This document shows positions 55,843-64,000 of a DNA stretch of 64,000 nt, piece after piece. The position numbers were made by a program, and so were the translations under genes. A model generated the notes under the pieces. That model was not told the origin of the DNA and made no database searches. It worked only from the letters and a program-made list of their open reading frames with translations. The DNA comes from Sordariomycetes sp. S80-01Y. Taxonomy: Eukaryota > Ascomycota > Sordariomycetes. Position 1 is the stretch's first letter; every line of letters begins with the position of its first letter. The stretch covers positions 1,922,001 through 1,986,000 of the forward strand of contig JAXQJY010000033.1 of NCBI GenBank assembly GCA_037042185.1. Direction: 5' to 3'.

Positions 55843-58056
55843 ATGATCCCTCGTCAAGCGTGGGCGGCCGTTGTTCTGGCCACGACGACGGCAGCAGATG
55901 GGGTCGGCATTTTGGGAGCTGGAAAATGGCTCTACAAGCCTGTCTGCGCGCACACGTGCCGCTACCTTCTACGGAACAGCCAACTCCTCTGCACAGCTGA
56001 CGACAGTGGTGGTGCACATCAGGGCCACTCCTCGTCTACCACCGATCCTGTCTGCTTTCTTCACGATGCGGCGTTTCTGCGGACTGTAGCTCTCTGCATC
56101 GAGGACTACTGCGACGTTTCCATTTCGACCATCGAAGAGTGGTGGGAGGGACACCTTGCAACTGGAACCATTGGGGACTGGAGCGAAGAGATGAGACCAG
56201 TCGTGACCTACCAGGAAGCTCTCAGATTGGCCAAAGAGGACGTTGACGACGTTGGCAGGGAGAAGGTGCCAATCCATGTGATAGATGACCCACTGAACGT
56301 AACGAGCTTCATTGCTGAAGAGGATTTCATCCCGACGAGGAACTACCAGATCTCTTTTGAGTGGGGAGAAGTTGACCATGGCGCGAACAGGTGAGTCACG
56401 AGCCGAGCCGAGATAGAGCAGCGCTGATCCTATAGTTTGGTCATATCCATCACGTCTGTCACTCTGCCCATCGTTCTATCGATGTTCCGCTTCCTCCCCG
56501 GATACCCCCGCTGGCAGAGTCGCCTCAATGCGTTCCTCGACCAGCCTCTTTGGGGGCACAAGCACCGGGCTCCTATCATGGGCAACTTTGGTCTGATGCC
56601 TACGCGCGGACAGTCAATCTTCATCGCCTACATCGTCATCATTAACGTTGTCCTGCTGTGTTTGCCATTGCGGACCATACAGCCCAATGTACGTATGGAG
56701 AGCCACCACATGCAGCAGGTGCAGATGATAGGAGACAGGGCGGGTGTTCTCGCATTCGCCTTGTACGTGGCCCTGTTTCTGTTCAGCTCGCGAAACAACG
56801 TCCTCCTTTGGATTACGAACTGGAGTCACAGCACGTTCCTCATACTGCATCGCTGGATCGCCTACGCCTGCATCTTCCAAACAGTAATGCATTCCATCTT
56901 GTTGCTCCACTACTTTGTCAAGTGGCAGGACCACGCAGCTGAGAGTCAACTGCCTTATTGGTACTGGGGAATCATCGCGACTCTAGCGACATGCATCATG
57001 TGGCCACTGGCCGTCCTGCCCATCCGGCAGAAGATGTACGAGGTCTTCCTTGCTGTTCATCAGCTGCTTGCGGCCTTGGTGCTGATCACTGGGTTTCTCC
57101 ATATCTGGTACTTATACGAGTGGAACTGGGGCTATGAAATCTGGATATACGTTGCTGGCGCTATCTGGTTCCTTGACAGACTGTTGCGTGGTCTGCGTAT
57201 GGCGAGCAACGGCAAGCGCCTCGCTACCGTCACTATGGTCGACCAGGAGAGCGACCTGTTGCGGGTGGAGATTGATGGTATTGTGGCGGATGGACACGTC
57301 TATCTCTACTTCCCGTCGCTGAGCTGGCGAGTCTGGGAGAGCCATCCGTTCTCGATCCTCTCTTCGCACGCTGGTGGAAACTTCGCGCCGGCTCTATCGT
57401 CAAATTCCCGGGCGCTGGCTCACGCAGAACCTGGTATCGAAGAGAAGGGCGTGTCAAACCGCCCAAACGTTGTCCAACGAAGCAACAGCTCCTCGTCCGC
57501 GGAAGCCACCACAACCCAAATGCTGCAAGCCACTGGCCCTCGAGCAGTTGTTCTGGTCAGGCCACAGACGGGCACTACCAAAGCCTTGCTCGAACGAACA
57601 CGTGCTGCTGGTGGTACAATTCAACTCCCGGTGCTCATCGAATCCTCATACCATGCCAACCCCAGTGCTCGGGAGCTAGCGCATTGCTCGACGTTTATCG
57701 GTATCGCCGGCGGAGTGGGCATAACCGCAGTCCTTCCGATGGCCCGCGCCTTTGGAGGTTCGCGGAGCCGGGTTTGGTGGGGAGCCAAGCACGACGACAT
57801 TATCCGCGCCATCCAGCCCGAATTTGCGCAGCTGAGTCCTTCGATCGAACTGGAGACGGTAGTTGGGTCTAGGATCCCTGTGCCTGACATACTCAAGGAT
57901 GAGTTGCTTAGGGAGGATGAGAAGGGTAACGTGGGGGTGGTCGTCTGTGGTCCCGCCAGCATGGCCGATGATGCGAGGAGGGCGGTTGGGGAGCTCGCTG
58001 CTTCCGGGAAAGCCAAGAGGGGAGTAGTGTTCGTTGATGAGGCTTTCAGCTGGTGA
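55843..58056 (+). CDS. ferric reductase (FRE/NOX-like transmembrane)
   Basis: Plasma-membrane metalloreductase that passes electrons from NADPH through FAD and two hemes to extracellular Fe(III) or Cu(II). Exons 55843-56390 and 56436-58056 join across a 45-nt intron (GTGAGT donor, CTATAG acceptor), giving about 722 residues. A signal peptide (MIPRQAWAAVVLATTTAADG) and a Cys-containing extracellular region of about 165 residues come first. The ferric-reductase helices contain heme-ligand histidine pairs (HSTFLILHRW, VMHSILLLHYF, VHQLLAALVLITGFLH). The FAD motif is HPFS near residue 486; the NADPH site is GIAGGVGIT near 606 and CGPAS near 685. A Ser-rich insertion of about 90 residues lies between FAD and NADPH sites. 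Its 3' end faces the tyrosinase gene, 187 bp away. Confidence 0.94.
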
Positions 58057-58243
58057 AGGCGAGTCGCATATCGTGCAGTATTCAGTCCCCGACCACTCGA
58101 TAACTCGCCATATCCAATGCGAACCCTCAATGAATCAACCTATGTGTTAAGTCACGCTGTCTGATGTGTGAATTTCGCTTGAAGCTTGTTTTTATTAATT
58201 GTAAGCATTAGGGTCTATGTACATCGTAAGGTGGCACTGACGT

Positions 58244-59560
58244 CTACAGGTAGACGTAGCAGAAGGGACCGGCGAGCGTGCTCATCAAGTCCTTGATCTT
58301 GCGTGGCGGGCCAGCTGCGAACCCGTAGTTGACGTAGTCCTCGAGCGTGGTGTTGGCGCTGGGCGGCTGGTTCAAAAAGGTGTTGGTGCCAGCGATGGCC
58401 GACTCTCCGTAAACGCGCTCGCGGGGGTTCAGCATCTGCCAGATCCACCAAACCCGGTCGATCATGGCGTGGTGCAGGTAGAAGGCAGGGTCGCCGGGGG
58501 AGGTGAAGACGTCGCGGCCGGGATCGCCGCCGAGGGCGTAGTGAGGGCCGCCGTGGATGCCGATGGTGCCGGAGCCGGGAATGCCCTGCATCTGCATCTG
58601 GAAGTCGTACACGTTCTGGGGCTTGATGATGTTGGCGAGGACGGCGCTGGCGTTGGCGTAGCGGCGGTTGACCACGTCGCTCAGGTCGCGCTTGAGGCAG
58701 CGCGGGTTGTGGGAGAGAGGGCCCTCCGGGTTGGCGATGACAACGCCGCCGGGGGCATCGAGAGCGGCGGGTCCGAGGTTGACCGTCATGTCCTTGAAGG
58801 GCCCGGACTGGACGCAGCCGCCTCCGGTGCCGGCGGGGAGGTAGATGGGCGGCAGGCCCTGAGAGGCACCGAGCATGATGTCCTCCTGGTCAGGGATGAA
58901 CTCGCCGTCACCGGACATGGAGGTGTCGGATCCGTCGAAGATGGGAGAGTTGTGCATACCCGTCGCGGCTGTCTTGGCCCAGTCCCAGTACTACGAGGGT
59001 TAGCAGAGTCTCTTGAGGTTAAGCTAAGGCACTTACAGGCTGGTACCCGTCGTAGCCACACTCCTCCCTCAGGGCGTTCTCGTACAACCAGGTGTAGTAG
59101 CGGTGCCACACGAGGAAGTTACCCGTGTAGTGGATGGCCAAGGTCTGGTTGATGTGCGTGGCGACGTAGTCGTCGAAGCGCGTCTTTGCACCGGGGGCGA
59201 CATCAGCCGGGGTGCGAGCTGGCTTGCTCTGGAGGCACTTGACGGCGGAAATGTACGACTTGCGCTCCTTCTTGGAGAGACTCCCCCTGTGCAGTGTTAG
59301 TCTTTCCGTTTAGATGTCTTGAGGGGAAATCCATCGACTCACCACTCTCTGCGGATGCGGATGTTGTTCCATGAACAGGTCTCATCGCCGGTGCGCTTGC
59401 TCAGCTCGCTGCTCTTGGCCTCTTGCTCAGCGGCCTTGTAGGCTTGCTCAGCCAGACTGAAGACATCCTCCTGAGCGCGCTCGGTCTCAGCAGGCGCGGG
59501 CGAAGCCACGACCGCCGTAGCGGCCTGGAGCACTAGCAGGCCGAAATATCCAGCCTTCAT
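58244..59560 (-). CDS. secreted tyrosinase (type 3 copper)
   Basis: Copper enzyme oxidising monophenols or o-diphenols to quinones, for pigment or wall chemistry. Exons 59560-59343, 59286-59037 and 58990-58244 with 56- and 46-nt introns give about 404 residues. A signal peptide (MKAGYFGLLVLQAATAVVAS) is followed by a propeptide-like region ending SKRTGDE. CuA ligands lie in ATHINQTLAIHYTGNFLVWHRYY. CuB ligands lie in IHGGPHYALGG and FYLHHAMIDRVWWIWQ (HxxxH, then HHxxxD). The chain ends about 75 residues after CuB, so it is the short form without the long C-terminal lid domain seen in melanogenic tyrosinases. The first intron splits the Trp codon of REWGSLSKKERK. Confidence 0.94.
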
Positions 59561-60096
59561 GATTGTCGCGTGGCGAGGGGATTAAGGATGACGGAAGAGG
59601 AAAGGAGTTGGAATGTCTTGAAGCTAGTCAAGTCAGTGTAACGACGGGACACGCGGGCATGGCGGTTTAATAGGCACGGGAGAATCTGGGCTGGCTCGAA
59701 GGCGAGAGGCATCTACCCACAGTACGTCTGGGCCCCACGATGGAGTTCTGCACCGCCCGACTCTCTGGTGCCGGTAATAACTAGAGGGGAATTGCCAAGG
59801 GCCTGAGCGAAATATTGCGTTCGGAGATTCGAATCAGGCGAGGCATTCATGCTGGGGTTGGCAATGGCTGCAGGGTCTGATATCCGGTAGACTGGACGGT
59901 AACTCGTGGTCAGCAACGCCATGCATCTGCGCGCACGTGGCGGCAAAAGAAATGCGATCCGAGGAACGGTGGAGGACGCTCGGGGCATGAATGCAGCGGC
60001 CGCCCGAACAGGAAGTCGGTTTGTGGAAGAATCATGTTCTTCACGATGTTGGTCGCGAACCGACGACTGACACATTGCCCTGGCATGGGGTGCACG

Positions 60097-60118
60097 GGGG
60101 GGCTAGTTGGAGCCCCCC
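60097..60118. repeat. 8-bp GC-rich hairpin
   Basis: GGGGGGCT at 60097-60104 and AGCCCCCC at 60111-60118 form a strong stem with a 6-nt loop, in a promoter-side spacer. Function unknown. Confidence 0.55.
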
Positions 60119-60450
60119 GAACCCACTTCTAATGCAACTGAGACGATCTGAATCGTCTGTGATAGGCGTTCGGACGGTCTTGGCCGCTTTTGGATGGGTC
60201 TGCGGCTTCCGGCTGAGGCCCGCGGTGCCATCACCCGTCCCCAGATACAGCCATTCGGATTATTGCTCCGAAACTAGCCATAGGCCCCGCCTCAAGTGGC
60301 CTCGAGGGGTCCTCGGCCTGAAAAATTTGTGACCATCAACGACGAGTCTTCTTGGAACGAAATGGCGGCTACAGCTACTTCAAAAGACAGAACCCACACA
60401 GCTTTGAGCTGGTTGGGTGGATACGTGGTGGAATGAGACAGACCTGGCCT

Positions 60451-60470
60451 GGCTGGCTGGCTGGCTGGCT
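60451..60470. repeat. (GGCT)5 microsatellite
   Basis: Five exact GGCT units lie in tandem, preceded by an imperfect copy. A likely slippage-prone tract in noncoding DNA. Confidence 0.8.
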
Positions 60471-61003
60471 GTGTGGTCTGACACAAGGACTTCCGTAGCG
60501 TCGCGACAAGACACGGGTCTTAGCTGCCCAGCTGAAAGACGGAGGCCAACGCTAATGCGAGGCCCATTCGTGACTACAACCACGCAAGCGGCGGCCAAGT
60601 CACGGAAAAGATGCCGACCAAGAACGCCGCTGAGCTTTGAGCTGAGAGGCCGGCAGATAATGGCAGAACACTATGGTCTTGATAAAGAAGCAGCATTTCA
60701 TGTCCAGGGTTCATGTATTTCGAACATGGATCGGACCAGTGCTCGGTGGAACGACCGGAGTATGGATGCAGGGATGCAACGGAACCCGGAGCTTTTGCCT
60801 CTGATCCTGGCCTCGGAACACTCCAGGTCTACTGCGTACGTTAGATCAGTCGATTGTGACCAAGGGTGTCGTCTCCACTGATTTCGGCTTCTTCCTGCTG
60901 ATCTTCACGCCGTCGAACCGAATTGACATGGAAGCGCGACATCGAGCTGCCTTACTACGAGGTACGTAGGCAGCTCTGCACTCGGACGAAGGTTTGTGGA
61001 AAG

Positions 61004-61070
61004 CAATTGCCGAATTCAATACCCCTCGATAATGGAACCATCGATTCGGCAATTGATTGCCAAGGCAATC
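61004..61070. repeat. nested inverted repeats
   Basis: CAATTGCCGAAT at 61004-61015 is the reverse complement of ATTCGGCAATTG at 61044-61055. A second dyad, GATTGCC-AA-GGCAATC, overlaps at 61055-61070. The set lies about 770 bp before the Pth11-like start. It may be a folding or binding element; no transposon hallmarks were confirmed. Confidence 0.55.
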
Positions 61071-61830
61071 TTTAAGAGACGAACTCCGGTGGTATTGCAT
61101 GAAGACTGAAGGACCGTCGTCTCGACCATGCAATTGGGCCTTAACGGAGAGGCGGAGGGGGCTTTCGGCTGAATGGTCTGCAGGAACACGCCCGAACGTA
61201 CTTCGTACTCAGGGGTCGCAAATCGAGCCACACTTTTTCTCGGCGAGCGGGCGGGCTAGACTCGCCAAACATCGGAGCCGACTACCGTTTATGTAACCTC
61301 TGCCAACCTTTGGTGCGCCACGCCCAGGTCTCGTTGCAGACCCCATCGTAGACGAGAGCCCTTGGCAAGTCTTGCAGCTGCCATTCATACCGAACAGCCT
61401 GTTTGGCAACGTGGGAAGCCAGGGGCTAGACAAGCACCATCGAGGCTATCGATCCTCTTTCGTTCACGTCCGCATTAGGTTACAGGATGAACCTGGGCGC
61501 CGTCCCGCCGCCGCTACCCACCCCTTTGCAAGCGCACCTGAGGCACTTCTGCCAAATCTGACACGACTCATTCAGTTGCGGCTTGGTATTAGGATGGTGC
61601 TTAGCGCAGGAGGCGGCCTGGAGTCGGAAAGGAGATCGCCTCGGTTGGATCCTCCGGCCGCAGCTCTAGTGTCATCAGGCGAGGCGCTGGCTCCCTTTCT
61701 AGAAAGCCTGGTGGCGGTGGAGAAATGTCTTAAACGTCCGATTCCTCGACGTCGTGCGAGGTGATCTTGTTCCGACGACGCCGTGGAAAAAAAAAACCCT
61801 CTTGCTTCGTTTCTGTCAAAGTACCTTACG

Positions 61831-63141
61831 ATGGCTGAAGACGCAGAAGTGCCAGCACCGGGTGTGCCGCCTCCCATCTCAAACCCAGACGAGAATGCGG
61901 GACCTGCTATTCTCGGGGCGGTGGTTTCTGTAACCTCGCTGGCGTTGATTGTGGTGCTCACCAGGGTTTACGTGCGAGGATTCATGATCCGCAATTTGGG
62001 TTGGGATGTAAGTCCGTTCTGCATTTCTCAGTGACCATTAACCAACATCGTCGGCAGGACTACATCATGTTATTTACTATGGCTATCTCCCTGACCGGAA
62101 TGGTTCTCGCCATTACGCAGGTCCAGCACGGCGGCGGCCAGCACCGTGGAGATGTCCCTGAGGATGTTTACATCACTGGCATGAAGCTCAACTTCATCAG
62201 CCAACCGACGTACTTGTACGCGATCTGCTTCGTCAAACTTTCTGTGGGCTGCTCGCTTCTGCGCATTGCTTCTACAAAGTTTTATCGATACACGATCCTT
62301 GGCATCATGGGCTTCATGCTGTTTTACACAACAGGCTGCTTCTTTGTAAGCCCTCTATGCTACGTTTGGCATCAAAATCTGACCATTTTTGCAGACAATC
62401 ATCTTCCAATGTACCGACATCCGTGTCCTCTGGAACCCTAAGTACAAGTCGACCTGCTGGTCTCAAGAGACCCTTCAGTCACTTTCATACACCAACGTCG
62501 CGCTCAACATCCTGACCGATCTTCTGTTCGCCATCATTATCCCAGCACCTATGCTGTGGAAGCTCAACGTCAACACCCGCACGAGATTCTCCTTGCTCGG
62601 CGTCTTGGGCCTAGGTGTGTTTGCGTGTGCCGCTGCCATCGTCAAGGTCGGGTACATTGTCAACTACGGCAAGGTCGGCGATTTCCTCTGGGACTCGCGC
62701 AACATTACAATCTGGACATCCAACGAGACGAACATCGGCATCATTGCAGGAAGTCTCCCGACACTAAGGCCACTGTTCAAGCGCTTCCTCGGCAGCGTAT
62801 ATGGCCGCGGAACCCGGAAGACGACCCCATCGGCTGGAGTATACGCGCACGGCACCACCAGGAGCAAGAGCGGGAACCATTGGCAGACACTATCGAGCGG
62901 TCGTCGGGCGCACGACGACATTCTCGACGACGCCAGCAGCCAGGAAGCCATCGCTATTGGTGAGCTTCGGGGGAGGGATGATTTCGAGCTCAGAGACAAG
63001 TCGCAGGCCAATACTACGATCGTCTCAGGATTGGTGTCTCGTGGAAGCGACGAGAGCATTGCGCGAGGCGCTGAGGGTTATCCAGAGAGAGGCATACAGA
63101 AGACGACGGTCACGACGGTGGATTACTCATCTTCCAAGTAA
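61831..63141 (+). CDS. Pth11-like seven-helix membrane protein
   Basis: Integral membrane protein of the fungal rhodopsin-like (Pth11-related) family, putative G-protein-coupled sensors of surface or nutrient cues. Exons 61831-62007, 62058-62345 and 62395-63141 with 50- and 49-nt introns give about 403 residues. Seven hydrophobic segments run from about residue 25 to 290. Family motifs are RVYVRGFMIRNLGWDDYIM across intron 1, YAICFVKLSVGCSLLRI and CTDIRVLWNP, then ALNILTDLLFAIIIPAPMLWKL. The cytosolic tail of about 110 residues is Ser/Arg/Asp-rich. There is no N-terminal CFEM domain, unlike Pth11 itself. The start ATG at 61831 follows an A-rich run; an upstream in-frame 16-residue extension is less likely. 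Ligand unknown. Confidence 0.92.
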
Positions 63142-63448
63142 AGTTGCGCGGCGAGGCTTTCTCATTCCATGATAACAATAGCAAGACAACGAAATATTAT
63201 TTTCTACTCTTAAGTTTCTAGCTGCCCGCTGCATTGCTCCTCATCTTTATCTTCTTATTACGCGTACCACGGTCCGGGGCAGAGCATCAGATATTGGAGT
63301 AGTCTAGATCAAACAGAATCAATGCACCGAGCAGACTCATAGCTTGTGGATGCAGTGATACGATGCAAAGCATGGCCCTCAATCCGAAAGAAATTGGAAG
63401 AACAATGTGCCTGCCCATTGAAATGATGTTTTGAACCAAGCTAGCCAG
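63142..63448. other. intergenic, convergent 3' ends
   Basis: Tail-to-tail spacer after the Pth11-like gene, A/T-rich near 63180-63215. No gene seen. Confidence 0.55.
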
Positions 63449-64000
63449 CTAATATAGGAAGAGGGCCAACGGAACCGCCATCAGAGCTGAACCCAGAATC
63501 AACGTCTGTCGTCCGAGCGGCACTGAAGTCACCCCAAAATCCTCACCCGCGCCACTATCTTCCGCAGTGCCATTGTCGCATGTGATTTCACGATCCTCCG
63601 ACATGCTGCAATCCGAAGCATCACCTCCAGCGTCAGCCAAGGCCTGAGAAGCCGTATCCTTGGTGATGTCTCCCGACTCGGCCTCGTCTGGGCACTCCTC
63701 CTCGATGAGAACGGTGTATGCACCCTGCTCGTAATTCGAGCAGCCCTCCGCGATGCATCCCGTGACGTTGTTGTAGAAATCCTCGTTCACGCACAGAGGA
63801 TGGTCCACGGGCTCGAGGAAGTCCATGTACTCATGGACGCAGTCTTGAAGACATCCGGGCCAGACTTGATCGGTCTCAGTAAACTCAAAATCGCCAAAGT
63901 CCATTTCATCGTCGCCACTGTCACCGTGGTCGTGGCCACCCTCTTCATCTTCGTGGTCGTGACTGTGCTCGCTGCCATCTTCATGGTCACGAGGACCCAA
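63449..64000 (-). CDS. His-rich, Cys-patterned GPI-type surface protein, partial
   Basis: The 3' end of a gene whose start lies beyond the window; 183 codons are visible. The N-terminal visible part is rich in His, Asp, Glu and Gly (HSHDHEDEEGGHDHGD), a composition suited to binding divalent metals. It is followed by a Cys-containing region (PGCLQDCVHEYMDF, PLCVNEDFYNNVTGCIAEGC) that recalls a CFEM domain, though the spacing is not a clear match to the eight-Cys consensus. A Thr/Ala/Ser/Asp-rich linker leads to a C-terminal hydrophobic stretch (LILGSALMAVPLALFLY), as in GPI-anchored proteins. Family assignment is tentative. Ferric reductase, tyrosinase and this protein lie within 9 kb, so a metal-related role is possible. 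Confidence 0.72.
   Translation of the reverse strand: MGPRDHEDGSEHSHDHEDEEGGHDHGDSGDDEMDFGDFEFTETDQVWPGCLQDCVHEYMDFLEPVDHPLCVNEDFYNNVTGCIAEGCSNYEQGAYTVLIEEECPDEAESGDITKDTASQALADAGGDASDCSMSEDREITCDNGTAEDSGAGEDFGVTSVPLGRQTLILGSALMAVPLALFLY

Larger units (their letters stand above)
59561..61830. other. 2.3 kb divergent intergenic region
   Basis: It lies between the tyrosinase and the Pth11-like gene, and holds both promoters. It contains a strong GC hairpin near 60097-60118, a (GGCT)5 tract at 60451-60470 and nested inverted repeats at 61004-61070. No gene supported, despite several open frames up to 154 codons. Confidence 0.55.

Noticed and set aside
60417-60881. 154-codon frame between tyrosinase and the Pth11-like gene
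   Set aside because: It includes a GGCT microsatellite, lacks splice support, and has no motif.

Overview
The window is a gene-dense piece of a filamentous ascomycete chromosome (Pezizomycotina, most likely Sordariomycetes). Most genes carry short introns of 43-62 nt with GT(A/G)AGT-type donors and CTAAC/CTGAC branch points. Fungal families are present: 2EXR-like proteins, a Pth11-like receptor, a C2H2 plus fungal_trans regulator, a cerevisin protease, and the fungal complex I 9.5 kDa subunit. I saw no rRNA, tRNA, CRISPR array or convincing transposon. All splice models were read by eye from reading frame, splice signals and family similarity, and none is backed by transcripts.

Layout. Positions 1-5.0 kb hold a truncated sugar transporter, a Gly/Arg/Ser-rich hypothetical protein and an AAAP amino-acid transporter. 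A 2.5 kb gene-poor stretch follows. Positions 7.5-11.3 kb hold a small Cys/His protein and two 2EXR-like proteins on the same strand. A PAF-acetylhydrolase-like lipase lies at 12.8-14.4 kb.

Positions 14.5-23.4 kb form what looks like a small catabolic gene cluster. It has a 2-oxoglutarate/Fe(II) oxygenase, a RidA imine deaminase, an HpcH/HpaI aldolase, a Dal5-type organic anion transporter and a C2H2 plus fungal_trans transcription factor. The four enzyme and transporter genes sit as two divergent pairs. Both shared promoters contain the palindromic core GGAGGAGCTCCTCC. The half-site GAGGAG is what a simple C2H2 recognition code predicts for the two zinc fingers of the neighbouring regulator. 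This self-consistent unit is the best candidate for an undescribed system here.

Positions 23.6-50.3 kb are mostly housekeeping: a large disordered protein, vacuolar protease B, a 2,585-residue BEACH-WD40 protein, the small complex I 9.5 kDa subunit, the oligosaccharyltransferase subunit WBP1, a CysA-type serine O-acyltransferase, a Ser/Pro-rich protein and the splicing factor Isy1. Positions 50.3-64 kb hold a short-chain dehydrogenase, a conserved protein of unknown function, two convergent Nudix hydrolases of different subfamilies and a ferric reductase. They end with a secreted tyrosinase, a Pth11-like seven-helix membrane protein and the 3' part of a His-rich, Cys-patterned, probably GPI-anchored protein.
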